This document shows positions 22,426-31,133 of a stretch of 64,000 bases of DNA, piece by piece. The stretch comes from Glycomyces salinus. GTDB lineage: Bacteria > Actinomycetota > Actinomycetes > Mycobacteriales > Micromonosporaceae. The notes under the pieces are model-generated. The model was not told the origin of the DNA. It saw only the letters and a program-made list of their open reading frames with translations, and made no database searches. The stretch covers positions 1 to 64,000 of the forward strand of contig NZ_JAELXW010000032.1 in the NCBI RefSeq assembly GCF_016428645.1, written 5' to 3'. Within the stretch, counting starts at the first letter, position 1, and each line of letters begins with the position of its first letter. The position numbers and the translations under genes were made by a program.

Positions 22426-24975
22426 ATGCAGGCACGCCGCCACCTGTCGCTCGCCGCCGCACTCCCCTTGCTCGTCGCGCCGATGCTCTCGGCCGCCCCC
22501 GCCCGGGCCGACGATTCCAAGCATGTCTGGCTGGTCGAACTCGCCGCCGGAGCCGAGGCCGCGGACCTGGAGACGACCCCCGGCGTCGAACTGCGCCACG
22601 ACTTCGACCGCATCTGGAACGGCGTCTCGCTCGAAGCCGACGCGGCCACCGCCCACGGCCTCGAATCGCTCGACCGGGTCGAACGCGTCTGGGCCGACGT
22701 CACCTTCAACAGCCCCTCCCTGCCCGAGTCGGAGCCGACCGAGATGGCCCGCGCCACCGAGACCACCAACGCCGCCGACGCCCACGCCCGCGGTGTCGAC
22801 GGCACCGGCCTCAAAGTCGGCATCATCGACACCGGCATCGACTACACCCACCCCGATCTCGGCGGCTGCTTCGGCCCCGGCTGCCGCGTCGAACTCGGCA
22901 CCGACCTCGTCGGCGATGACTACGACGCCGACGACCCCGACAACGCCGAGCCGGTCCCCGACGACGACCCCGCCGACTGCGCCGGCCACGGCACCCACGT
23001 CGCCGGGATCGTCGGAGCCGACCGACAGGCCGCCGAAGGCGTCACCGGCGCGGCCCCCGGCGTCACCTTCGGCGCCTACAAGGTCTTCGGCTGCGAGGGC
23101 TCGACCAGCGCCGAAGTCATCATGCAGGCCCTGGAGGCCGCCCTCGACGACGGCATGGACGTGGTCAACCTGTCCCTGGGCCAGTCCTTCCAGTGGCCCG
23201 GCTACCCCACCGCCGAAGCCGCCGACTCGCTCGCCGACGAAGGCGTCGTCGTCACCGCCTCCATCGGCAACTCCGGCGAGGCCGGGATCTGGTCGGCCTC
23301 GGCCCCCGGCGTCGGAACCGACGTCATCGGCGTCGCCTCCACCGACAACCCCGTCATGCGCATGAGCGCCGCCTACGCGCCGGACCTCGACCGCCGCATC
23401 GGCCACCGCACCATCGACCAGGCCCCCGAGCCCGAGCCCGGCACCACCTCCGACCCGCTCGTGTGGCTCGGCCGCGGCTGCGACGACGACGAATCCGCCG
23501 GGGACGTCGAGGGCGGGACCGCGCTGATGGTCCGCGGCGGCTGCACCTTCGCCGAGAAGTACGAGCGCGCCGTCTCCGAGGGCGCGACGGCCGTGGTCGT
23601 CCACAACGACCGGCCCGGCCCCTTCGGCGGCTCCGGCGCCGAGAACCTCGAGGTCCCGCTGGTCGCCGTCACCGACACCGACGGCCGCGACCTGCGCGAC
23701 CTGGCCGAGATCGGCGCTGAGCCGGTCCTGGAGTGGAAGGCCGGCACCGCCACCGTCGACCTGCCGCGCGGCGGGCAGGCCTCGATGTTCACCTCCTGGG
23801 GCCCGGCCCCCGACCTGGGATTCAAGCCCGACCTGTCCGCACCCGGCGGCGGCATCTGGTCGACCTACCCGGTCGACGAGGGCTCCTATCGCTCCCTGTC
23901 GGGCACCTCCATGGCCGCCCCGCACGTCGCCGGGGCCGCCGCGCTGCTGCTCCAGGCCGAACCCGGCCTCGACCCGGCCGCCGTGCGCGACCGCCTGGCC
24001 AACTCGGCCCGGCCCGTCATGTGGGGCGAGAACCCCGAACTGGGATACCTGGAGGCCGTCCACCGGCAGGGCACCGGCGTCATCGACGTCACCGCCGCCC
24101 TCGACGCCCCCGGCGCGCTCACCCCGACCGGGATCAACGTCGGCGACGGCGTGGAGGCGCGCACCTTCGAGGTCGAACTGGCCTCTGCCTCGAACCGCAC
24201 CGAGTCCTACCGGATGGGCCACCAGACCGCGATCGCCACCACCGGCGACATCCGCGACACCGGCTACCACGTGGCCGCACCCGAGGTCGACTTCGAACCG
24301 AAGACGGTCGAACTCGGCCCCGGCGAGACCGCGAAAGTGACCGTCACCATCGCCCCGAACGCCGAACTGCCCGAAGGCAGCGTCTTCGGCGGCCGCGTCC
24401 TCGCCAGGCCCGAACAAGGACGGCCCCTGGCCGCGGCCTACTCCGGCTACTTCGGGAACTACCTGGACATCCCGGTCCTCGAACACCCCGACTACCCGAA
24501 GCTGGCGGCCGTGGTCGACGAGGACCCCGAGACCGGCGAGGCCGAGTTCCGGGACCTGCGCGAGGACGAGGAGTTCAGCCTCTCCGACGACCGGCTCCCG
24601 GCAGCCCTCGTCTACCTGGGACACATGCCCCGGGCCCTGGAGGCGACGGTCGAGAACGCCGACACCGGCGAGGTCTTCGAATGGGACCGCGAGGAGTACC
24701 TGCAACGCTCGCCCGGACCCGACGACACGGCCGTGATCGACCTGGCCGACTTCGAGGCCGACCGGCCCGACGTGCTCGAACCGGGCCGGTGGCGCCTGGA
24801 GATACGCGTCCTCAAGGCCCTCGGCGACGAGGCGAACCCGGACCACTGGGAGCAGTGGCGCTCCCCGGTGATCCGGATCGTCGAGTTATCCCCGGCTCTC
24901 GGCGACGCCTGCGGAGCCGTAAATCGGCACGGTGGACGATCCTGGCGCCTGCCTGGTCGCGCGGCATCATCGTGA
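22426..24975 (+). CDS. Secreted subtilisin-like serine protease (S8) with PA domain
   Basis: 849 residues from ATG 22426 (RBS GAGAGGA). Signal peptide (LAAALPLLVAPMLSAAPARA), short inhibitor-type propeptide, then the S8 domain with Asp135 (VGIIDTGIDYTHPDL), His188 (GHGTHVAG) and Ser495 (GTSMAAPHVAGAA). A protease-associated insert (~340-420, LMVRGGCTFAEKYERA) sits between His and Ser. A ~300-residue beta-rich C-terminal part follows (VELGPGETAKVTVTIAPN). The last ~30 residues (GDACGAVNRHGGRSWRLPGR) look non-native: they overlap the antisense 3' end of the dehydrogenase gene. A 9-bp inverted repeat (22341-22349/22379-22387) lies in the leader. Confidence 0.93.
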   Translation: MQARRHLSLAAALPLLVAPMLSAAPARADDSKHVWLVELAAGAEAADLETTPGVELRHDFDRIWNGVSLEADAATAHGLESLDRVERVWADVTFNSPSLPESEPTEMARATETTNAADAHARGVDGTGLKVGIIDTGIDYTHPDLGGCFGPGCRVELGTDLVGDDYDADDPDNAEPVPDDDPADCAGHGTHVAGIVGADRQAAEGVTGAAPGVTFGAYKVFGCEGSTSAEVIMQALEAALDDGMDVVNLSLGQSFQWPGYPTAEAADSLADEGVVVTASIGNSGEAGIWSASAPGVGTDVIGVASTDNPVMRMSAAYAPDLDRRIGHRTIDQAPEPEPGTTSDPLVWLGRGCDDDESAGDVEGGTALMVRGGCTFAEKYERAVSEGATAVVVHNDRPGPFGGSGAENLEVPLVAVTDTDGRDLRDLAEIGAEPVLEWKAGTATVDLPRGGQASMFTSWGPAPDLGFKPDLSAPGGGIWSTYPVDEGSYRSLSGTSMAAPHVAGAAALLLQAEPGLDPAAVRDRLANSARPVMWGENPELGYLEAVHRQGTGVIDVTAALDAPGALTPTGINVGDGVEARTFEVELASASNRTESYRMGHQTAIATTGDIRDTGYHVAAPEVDFEPKTVELGPGETAKVTVTIAPNAELPEGSVFGGRVLARPEQGRPLAAAYSGYFGNYLDIPVLEHPDYPKLAAVVDEDPETGEAEFRDLREDEEFSLSDDRLPAALVYLGHMPRALEATVENADTGEVFEWDREEYLQRSPGPDDTAVIDLADFEADRPDVLEPGRWRLEIRVLKALGDEANPDHWEQWRSPVIRIVELSPALGDACGAVNRHGGRSWRLPGRAASS

Positions 24976-25657
24976 TCTGGTCGATGTTGACGCGGGCCGG
25001 GCGGGTCGCGACCCACGCGACCGCCTCGGCCACGTCCTCGGCGGTCAAGGGGGTCATGCCCTCGTACACCGCGTCGGCGCGCTCGCCGTCGCCGGAGAAG
25101 CGGACCAGGCTGAACTCGGTCTCGACCATGCCCGGGTCGATCTCGCACACCCGCACCGGCCGGCCCAGCAGCTCCAGGCGGAGCGCCCGGGTGATCGCCG
25201 CCTCGCCGAACTTGGCGGCGTTGTACCCGGCACCGCCCGGGTATGCCTCGTGGCCCGCGATCGAGCCGATCGTGACGACCTGGCCGTCGCCGGAGGCGAT
25301 CAGCAGCGGCAGCAGCGCCTTGGCCACGCGCGCCCAGCCGAGCACGTTGACCTCGTACATCCGCCGCCACGCCTCCAGGTCGGCCTCGGCGACCTCCTCG
25401 AGCCCGAACGCGCCGCCGGCGTTGTTGACCAGCAGGTCGCACCGGTCGAGCCGGTCGACGAACGAGGCCACCGAAGCGGAGTCGGTCACATCGAGCGGCA
25501 CCGCGGTCCCGCCGCAGTCGGCGGCGACCTCGGCCAGGCGGTCGGCCCGGCGGGCGCCGAGCACCACCTCGAACCCGGCCTTGGCGAGCTCGCGGGCGCT
25601 GGCGGCGCCGATCCCGCTGCTGGCCCCGGTGACGACGGCGAGAGGTCGATCGCTCAT
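24812..25657 (-). CDS. Short-chain dehydrogenase (classical SDR) with an extended tail
   Basis: 281 residues from ATG 25657 (GGAGGA upstream). NAD(P) motif TGASSGIGAA, NNAGG, catalytic Ser in TIGSIAG and Tyr-x-x-x-Lys as YNAAK; the catalytic tetrad is complete. Homologous YdfG/serine 3-dehydrogenase-type SDRs normally end soon after NIDQITMMPRDQA (~250 residues). Here about 35 extra Arg/Pro/Ser-rich residues (RADLRLRRRREPGI onward) are read from the antisense of the protease gene, for an overlap of 164 bp. The extra tail is probably an accident of a lost stop codon. Substrate unknown. Confidence 0.88.
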   Translation of the reverse strand: MSDRPLAVVTGASSGIGAASARELAKAGFEVVLGARRADRLAEVAADCGGTAVPLDVTDSASVASFVDRLDRCDLLVNNAGGAFGLEEVAEADLEAWRRMYEVNVLGWARVAKALLPLLIASGDGQVVTIGSIAGHEAYPGGAGYNAAKFGEAAITRALRLELLGRPVRVCEIDPGMVETEFSLVRFSGDGERADAVYEGMTPLTAEDVAEAVAWVATRPARVNIDQITMMPRDQAGARIVHRADLRLRRRRREPGITRRSGSPGSATAPSGPGSPRRRGP

Positions 25658-25710
25658 CAGTGTCCTCCGTAGCGGTGCGTGTCCGGGCGTGACCGTACCA
25701 TCGGAGACGA

Positions 25711-25920
25711 CGCCGGTTCCGAGACAGCCGTCGGCTGCCTCGGCTAAGAGGGAACCTGGTGCGATTCCAGGACTGCCCCGCAGCGGTGAGAGGGAACGGA
25801 AGCCGTCACACAGCACTTGGCTCAGGTCCCGGCCGAAAGGAGGCCGGGCGGATGGAGGCCTGGGAAGCGACGGCCGGTAGGAGCGGGAAAGGCGCCCTCG
25901 AGTCCGAATACCTGCCGGCG
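25711..25920 (+). ncRNA. Cobalamin (B12) riboswitch upstream of metE
   Basis: Conserved pieces are in the right order: P1 arm CGCCGG (25711-25716); GAGGGAACCTGGTGCGATTCC core; CCCCGCAGCGGTGAGAGGGAACGG; the B12 box AGTCCGAATACCTGCCGGC (25901-25919); and the 3' P1 arm CCGGCG (25915-25920). Before the B12-independent methionine synthase gene the expected logic is that B12 turns metE off when the B12-dependent enzyme can work. Confidence 0.92.
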
Positions 25921-25921
25921 T

Positions 25922-25940
25922 ACCGCGCCCTGCGCGCGGT
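25922..25940 (+). promoter_or_regulatory. Expression-platform hairpin of the riboswitch
   Basis: Stem ACCGCGC (25922-25928) with GCGCGGT (25934-25940), 5-nt loop, directly after the aptamer. No U-run follows, so control of ribosome access before the ATG at 25972 (GAGGGAA) seems likelier than termination. Confidence 0.5.
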
Positions 25941-25971
25941 CCGCGCTGTCCAAGTTCGAGGGAACTGACAC

Positions 25972-28200
25972 ATGAACATTCAGCACACCGTGCACGCGAC
26001 CGTGCCCGGATACCCGCGCATCGGCGCCCACCGCGAACTCAAACGCGCCGTCGAGTCCTACTGGTCGGGACGGATCGACCATGCCGCCCTGGAGGAATCG
26101 GCCGCCGCGATCCGCGCCCAGATGCTCGACGACCTGGCCGAGGCCGGCCTCGACTCGCTGCCCACCGGCGTCTTCTCGCTCTACGACCACATGCTCGACA
26201 CCGCCTTCGCCGTCGACGCCGTCGCGCCCAGGCACCGCCGCGAGAACGAGCTCGACTCCTACTTCGCCGCCGCCCGCGGCGACGAGCGCGCCGTGCCGCT
26301 CGAGATGACCAAGTGGTTCGACACCAACTACCACTACCTGGTGCCCGAGATCGGCCCCGGCACCGCCTTCGCGGCCAGGCCCGGCAAGGCCGTCGCCGAA
26401 TACGCCGAGGCGGCCGGACGCGGCCTGGACGCCCGCCCGGTCCTGGTCGGCCCGGTGACGTTCCTGCTGCTGGCCAAGCCCGACGCCGACGCGCCCGAGG
26501 GCTTCGCCCCGCTCGACCGGCTCGACGACCTCGTGGAGGCCTACGCCGAGATCATCGCGGCCCTGACCGAGGCCGGCGCCGAGCGGATCCAGATCGACGA
26601 GCCCGCCCTGTGCGCCGACCGGACCCCGGCCGAACTCGACGCGGTCCGCCGCGCCTACGACCGGCTCGCCGGCCTCGCCGAGCTGATCGTCACCGGCGGC
26701 TACGGCCCCTTCGGCTCCGCGCTGCCGGTCCTGCTGGAGGCCGGCGCCGCCGGAATCGCCCTCGACCTGGTGCGCGGCCGTGACGACCTGGATCTGCTTG
26801 CGTCACTGAATGTTTCACGTGAAACATTCTTGCTGGCCGGGGTGGTCGACGGCCGCAACATCTGGCGCACCGACGCCGCCGGTGCCGCCGCCGACCTCGA
26901 ACGGGTCGCCGCGCTCACCGACCGGCCCGGCGTGTCGACCTCCTGCTCGCTCCTGCACGTCCCGGTCGACCTCGAAGCGGAGGGCGACCTGCCGGACGCC
27001 CTGGTCGAGCGCCTGTCGTTCGCCCGCCAGAAACTCCGCGAAGTCGTCGCCCTGGCCGACCCGGCCGCGCCGCGGCCGACCCGCCCGGACGCCCCGGACC
27101 ACTGGCGCGACCAGGCCGTCCGCTCCCGCCTCGCCGCCCTCGGCGACGGCGCCGACCGCCGCGTCCCCTACGCCGAGCGCGAGGCCGCGCAGATCGAGCT
27201 GCCGCCGCTGCCGACGACCACCATCGGGTCGTTCCCGCAGACCGCCGAGATCCGCCGCGCCCGCGCCGCCCACCGCAAGGGCCTGATGATCGACGGCGAC
27301 TACCGGTCCCGGATGCGCGCCGAGGTCGCCGCCGTCGTCGCCGAACAGGAGAAGGCCGGACTCGACGTGCTCGTCCACGGCGAGCCCGAGCGCAACGACA
27401 TGGTCCAGTACTTCGCCGAGCAGCTCACCGGCTTCGCCGTGACCGCCTCGGGCTGGGTCCAGTCCTACGGATCGCGGTGCGTGCGCCCGCCGATCCTCTA
27501 CGGCGACGTCGCCAGGACCGAGCCGATGACCGTCGAGTGGACCGGCTACGCCCAGTCCCTGACCGACAAGCCCGTCAAAGGGATGCTCACCGGGCCGGTC
27601 ACGATCCTGGCCTGGTCGTTCGTCCGCGACGACCAGCAGCTGTCCGAGACCGCCGACCAGGTCGCGCTCGCCCTGCGCGAGGAGGTCGCCGACCTCGAGG
27701 GCGCCGGGACGGCGATCATCCAGGTCGACGAGCCGGCGCTGCGCGAGCTGCTGCCGCTGCGGGCCGACCGCCGCGGCGACTACAAGCGGTGGGCCACGCG
27801 GGCCTTCCGCCTGGCCACCTCGGGCGTGGGCGCCGAGACGCAGATCCACACCCACCTGTGCTACTCCGAGTTCGGCGAGGTCATCGACGCCATCGCCGAC
27901 CTCGACGCCGACGTGACCTCGATCGAGGCCTCCCGCTCCAAGATGGAGGTCTTGGCCGACCTCGACCGCGCCGACTACCGGCGCGGCATCGGACCGGGCG
28001 TGTGGGACATCCACTCCCCGCGCGTCCCGGCCGTCGGGGAGATGGCCGAATCGCTGCGACTCGCCGTCCGGGCCGTGGACGCCCGGCGGGTGTGGGCCAA
28101 CCCCGACTGCGGACTCAAGACCCGCCGATACGAGGAGGTCCGCCCGGCCCTGGCCAACCTGGTCGAGGCCGCCCGGATCGTCCGCGCCGAGCTCGAATAG
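25972..28200 (+). CDS. metE: Cobalamin-independent methionine synthase
   Basis: 742 residues, the usual length for MetE. It transfers the methyl group of 5-methyltetrahydrofolate polyglutamate to homocysteine using zinc. Duplicated barrel: N-terminal half (TVPGYPRIGAHRELKRAVES) and C-terminal half starting about LPPLPTTTIGSFPQT. Zinc ligands are visible: H628 and C630 (HTHLCYSEF), an acidic residue in SIEASRSKME, and C713 (WANPDCGLKTR). Also VDEPALRELLPL of the active site. A cobalamin riboswitch controls it. The coding sequence contains a perfect parS palindrome (26811-26826, encoding NVSRETF). Confidence 0.97.
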   Translation: MNIQHTVHATVPGYPRIGAHRELKRAVESYWSGRIDHAALEESAAAIRAQMLDDLAEAGLDSLPTGVFSLYDHMLDTAFAVDAVAPRHRRENELDSYFAAARGDERAVPLEMTKWFDTNYHYLVPEIGPGTAFAARPGKAVAEYAEAAGRGLDARPVLVGPVTFLLLAKPDADAPEGFAPLDRLDDLVEAYAEIIAALTEAGAERIQIDEPALCADRTPAELDAVRRAYDRLAGLAELIVTGGYGPFGSALPVLLEAGAAGIALDLVRGRDDLDLLASLNVSRETFLLAGVVDGRNIWRTDAAGAAADLERVAALTDRPGVSTSCSLLHVPVDLEAEGDLPDALVERLSFARQKLREVVALADPAAPRPTRPDAPDHWRDQAVRSRLAALGDGADRRVPYAEREAAQIELPPLPTTTIGSFPQTAEIRRARAAHRKGLMIDGDYRSRMRAEVAAVVAEQEKAGLDVLVHGEPERNDMVQYFAEQLTGFAVTASGWVQSYGSRCVRPPILYGDVARTEPMTVEWTGYAQSLTDKPVKGMLTGPVTILAWSFVRDDQQLSETADQVALALREEVADLEGAGTAIIQVDEPALRELLPLRADRRGDYKRWATRAFRLATSGVGAETQIHTHLCYSEFGEVIDAIADLDADVTSIEASRSKMEVLADLDRADYRRGIGPGVWDIHSPRVPAVGEMAESLRLAVRAVDARRVWANPDCGLKTRRYEEVRPALANLVEAARIVRAELE
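26811..26826. other. parS centromere site inside metE
   Basis: TGTTTCACGTGAAACA, a perfect 16-bp match to the bacterial parS consensus bound by ParB, in frame within metE. ParB-parS organises and segregates the origin region; actinomycete parS sites cluster near oriC, consistent with the dnaB and rpsF genes in this window. No second perfect copy was found here. Confidence 0.9.
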
Positions 28201-28206
28201 GGCCGT

Positions 28207-28291
28207 GTGCCCGAGCGGCGACCGCCCCCGCCTCGCGAATTTCGGCGAGGAAAGCGGGCGGAGCCTTGAAAGAGCAGAGCCGCTCGGGCAC
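28207..28291 (+). terminator. Nested 13-bp hairpin between metE and alr
   Basis: Perfect 13-bp outer arms (28207-28219 and 28279-28291, GTGCCCGAGCGGC and complement), with inner stems CCGCCC/GGGCGG and CCTCGC/GCGAGG. It begins 7 nt after the metE stop and reaches to the alr promoter, so it probably terminates metE; a structural RNA is the alternative. Confidence 0.55.
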
Positions 28292-28292
28292 G

Positions 28293-28298
28293 TAGTCT
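28293..28298 (+). promoter_or_regulatory. -10 box TAGTCT of leaderless alr
   Basis: TAGTCT followed by exactly 6 nt and the GTG at 28305; no ribosome site is present. Predicts a leaderless alr mRNA. Confidence 0.55.
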
Positions 28299-28304
28299 TG
28301 AACC

Positions 28305-29480
28305 GTGGCGATTGACAACTACCGCACCGTGTCTGAGCCGGTTTCGGCCGACATGTCGGGGCTGGCGAAGGCCAGCATGGACTGGAGACGCCTGGCGAGC
28401 AACGTCGAGACGCTCGCAGGACTCACCTCAGCCCCGCTGATGGCCATGGTCAAGGCCGACGCCTACGGTCACGGCGTCGTCCCGACCGCCCGCGTCGCCG
28501 TCGAGGCCGGGGCCGCCCGGCTCGGGGTCGCGACGCTCCGCGAGGCCTGGCGGCTGGCCCGCATGCCGGAACTGGCCGAGGTCCCGGTCCTGGGGTTCGT
28601 GTACGCCCCCGACCAGCCCGGCCTGGCCGAGACCATCGGCGCCGGCGCCGAGATCGGCATCACCTCCCTGGCGCAGCTCGATGCGGTCGCGGTCGCGGTC
28701 GGCCGCGGCCCCGCCCGCGTCCACCTCAAGGCGGACACCGGGATCTCCCGCGGCGGCGTCGCCGAGCACGAATGGGAGGCCTACTGCGAGGCCGCCGCCA
28801 AGCACCAGTCCGCCGGGCGCATCGAGATCGTCGGCGCCTGGAGCCACCTGGCCTGCGCCGACGAGGCCGACCACCCGGCCAACGCGATGCAGAAGGCCGC
28901 GTTCGAGCGGTTCCTCGGCACCGTCGCCGCCGCCGGAATCGAACCGGAACTCAGGCACCTGGCGAACTCGGCGGCCCTCATCGCCGATCCGGAGACCCAC
29001 TACGACCTGGTGCGCCCCGGGATCGCCCTCTACGGCTACAACCCCGTCCCGCGCCTGCCGGTGGACCTCAAACCGGTGATGGAACTGCGCGGCGCCGTCA
29101 TGGCCGTCAAGCGCCTCCCGGCCGGGACCGGCATCTCCTACGGCCACACCTACCACCTCGAACGCGACTCCAACGTCGCGCTCGTGCCCCTGGGCTACGC
29201 CGACGGCGTCCCCCGCGCCGCCTCCGGCCGCGCCGAGGTCTACCTCGCCGGGAAGCGCCGCCGGGTCCTCGGCCGCATCTGCATGGACCAGTTCGTCGTC
29301 GACCTCGGCGACGAGACCGTCCGGCCCGGCGAGCCGGCGATCCTCATCGGCGCCGGCGACCACCATCCCGACGCCGACGACTGGTCCGAATGGGCCGGGA
29401 CCATCCCCAACGACATCCTCACCGGCATCGGCGGCCGCGTCCCGCGGCTCTGGAACCGCGGACTGGAGGAACGCAAGTGA
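28305..29480 (+). CDS. alr: Alanine racemase
   Basis: 391 residues. PLP enzyme making D-alanine for peptidoglycan. Lysine of the Schiff base is K50 in MAMVKADAYGHGVVP; the second catalytic base is Y298 (LGYADGVPR); RICMDQFVVDLG and TGIGGRVPRLW mark the C-terminal beta domain. Start GTG 28305 adds ~16 residues (AIDNYRTVSEPVSAD) before the usual first strand; the leaderless promoter supports it. The last 4 bp overlap the next gene (GTGA). First gene of the alr-hydrolase-tsaE-tsaB-rimI-tsaD operon. Confidence 0.95.
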   Translation: MAIDNYRTVSEPVSADMSGLAKASMDWRRLASNVETLAGLTSAPLMAMVKADAYGHGVVPTARVAVEAGAARLGVATLREAWRLARMPELAEVPVLGFVYAPDQPGLAETIGAGAEIGITSLAQLDAVAVAVGRGPARVHLKADTGISRGGVAEHEWEAYCEAAAKHQSAGRIEIVGAWSHLACADEADHPANAMQKAAFERFLGTVAAAGIEPELRHLANSAALIADPETHYDLVRPGIALYGYNPVPRLPVDLKPVMELRGAVMAVKRLPAGTGISYGHTYHLERDSNVALVPLGYADGVPRAASGRAEVYLAGKRRRVLGRICMDQFVVDLGDETVRPGEPAILIGAGDHHPDADDWSEWAGTIPNDILTGIGGRVPRLWNRGLEERK

Positions 29481-30640
29481 GCCGAATGCGCCGCCTGGCC
29501 ATCGCGGGCGGGATCGCCGGAGGCGTCGCCGCCGGGGCCGCCATCGCGGTCGGCGTGCCGCGCTACCTGGCCCGGCGCACCCGCGCCGACGCCGGCGACC
29601 CGTACGCCACCGAACCGTTCGAGCTGCCGCCGACCAACTCGATGCGCACCGTCACCACCGGCGACGGCGTCGACGTGCACGTCGAGACCGTCGGCCCCGA
29701 GGACGCCGACCTCACCGTCGTGTTCGCCCACGGCTACCTCCACGACGCCTCCACCTTCTACTTCCAGCGCAAGGCCGTGGCCGAGGCCGCCGGGCGCGGT
29801 TATTCGGTCCGGGCGGTCTTCTACGACCAGCCCGGCCACGGGCGCTCCGGGCCGCTGCCGCGCGCCGAGTACGGCATCGACGACCTGGCCCTGACCCTCG
29901 GCGACGTCATCGACGCGGTCGTCCCGACCGGACCGCTCGTCCTGGTCGGCCACTCGATGGGCGGCATGACGATCCAGGCGTTCCCGCGGGTGCGGCCCGA
30001 CCTGTTCGGCCCGCGCGTCAAGGGCGTGGGGTTCCTCTCGACCAGCCCCGGCGGGCTCGACACCGTCGAGACCAAGCCGATGCGGGCGCTGCGCCGACTG
30101 CGGCGCACCGTGCTGCCGCTGCTCAAGCAGATCACCGGCACCGGGTGGACGCCGCAGCTGATCGACCGGGCCCGGCTGCTGTCGGGCGACATCGGCTACC
30201 TCGTCACCCGCCGCAACGCCTTCGCCCACGAGGACCCGCCGCATTCGCTGGTCAAGCTGGTCGAGCGCATGAACCGCCACACTCCCGTCCAGAGCGTCGT
30301 CGGCTATCTGCGCGCTATCCTCGACCACGAGGAGACGGCGACGCTGAAGGAGTTCGGGAGTGTGCCGGTGCTCGTAGCCGTCGGCGACAGCGACATCCTG
30401 ACCCCGCCGCAGCACTCGCGGCGCCTGGCCGATGCCATTCCCGGGTCGCGCTTCGCGCTCATAGCCGAGGCGGCGCACTCGCCACAGCTCGAGTACCCTG
30501 GTGAGATCTCACAACTTTTGTTGGAGATGATCGACAAGTCCGCCGTCGACATCGACCCGATCGGCGAGACGAACACCGCCGGGCCCCAGCGCCGCCTGCG
30601 CTGGTCCCCGTTCTCCCGTCACACGCACGCAGAGGAGTGA
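29477..30640 (+). CDS. Alpha/beta hydrolase
   Basis: 387 residues from GTG 29477, overlapping alr by 4 bp. An N-terminal hydrophobic segment (LAIAGGIAGGVAAGAAIAVG) may anchor it in the membrane. Alpha/beta hydrolase core: VVFAHGYLHDASTFYF oxyanion region, nucleophile Ser in LVGHSMGGMTIQ, acid in VAVGDSDILTPP and His in AEAAHSPQLE. This hydrolase stands between alr and tsaE in many actinomycetes; its substrate is not known. Confidence 0.9.
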   Translation: MSRMRRLAIAGGIAGGVAAGAAIAVGVPRYLARRTRADAGDPYATEPFELPPTNSMRTVTTGDGVDVHVETVGPEDADLTVVFAHGYLHDASTFYFQRKAVAEAAGRGYSVRAVFYDQPGHGRSGPLPRAEYGIDDLALTLGDVIDAVVPTGPLVLVGHSMGGMTIQAFPRVRPDLFGPRVKGVGFLSTSPGGLDTVETKPMRALRRLRRTVLPLLKQITGTGWTPQLIDRARLLSGDIGYLVTRRNAFAHEDPPHSLVKLVERMNRHTPVQSVVGYLRAILDHEETATLKEFGSVPVLVAVGDSDILTPPQHSRRLADAIPGSRFALIAEAAHSPQLEYPGEISQLLLEMIDKSAVDIDPIGETNTAGPQRRLRWSPFSRHTHAEE

Positions 30641-30644
30641 CAAC

Positions 30645-31133
30645 GTGAGGCCGGACCAGATAAAGTCCCTGCCCACCGCCGCGGACACCCACGACTTCGG
30701 GACGCGCCTGGCCGCGATCCTGCGCGCGGGCGACCTCGTGATCCTCACCGGCCCGCTCGGGGCCGGCAAGACCGCCCTCACCCAGGGCATCGGCGCGGGA
30801 CTCGACGTCGGAGGGCGCATCACCAGCCCCACCTTCGTCATCGCGCGCACCCACCGGGCCGGCGGCGCCGGCCTCCCCCTGGTCCACGTCGACGCCTACC
30901 GGCTCGAGAACCTCGACGAGCTCGACGACCTCGACCTGGACACCGACGTGGCCGACTCGGTCACCGTCGTCGAATGGGGCGCCGGCCTCGCCGAGCGCCT
31001 GGCCGAGTCCCACCTGGAGATCGCGATCGAGCGGGACGCCGACGAGACCCGCCGCATCGCGCTCCACCCGAGGGGCGGCGACTGGGCCGCCCGCTGCGAG
31101 CAGCTCGACCTGCCGGTGGGCGCGCCCGCATGA
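30645..31133 (+). CDS. tsaE: tRNA N6-threonylcarbamoyladenosine biosynthesis ATPase TsaE
   Basis: 162 residues from GTG 30645 with GAGGAG 7 nt upstream. Walker A TGPLGAGKTALTQGIG, then ITSPTFVIARTH and VHVDAYRLENLDELDDL, the TsaE signature, and VVEWGAGLAERL. TsaE drives the TsaBD cycle that puts threonylcarbamoyl on A37 of ANN-decoding tRNAs. Overlaps tsaB by 4 bp (ATGA). Confidence 0.96.
   Translation: MRPDQIKSLPTAADTHDFGTRLAAILRAGDLVILTGPLGAGKTALTQGIGAGLDVGGRITSPTFVIARTHRAGGAGLPLVHVDAYRLENLDELDDLDLDTDVADSVTVVEWGAGLAERLAESHLEIAIERDADETRRIALHPRGGDWAARCEQLDLPVGAPA

Noticed and set aside
22309-24846. An 845-codon minus-strand frame across the subtilase gene
   Set aside because: Composition is Gly/Val/Asp repeats without domain motifs; the subtilase triad is complete on the + strand.
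28201-28300. A tRNA-like start (GTGCCCGAGCGGC) after metE
   Set aside because: No GGTTCGAATCC arm or acceptor pairing; the segment is one arm of a perfect hairpin.
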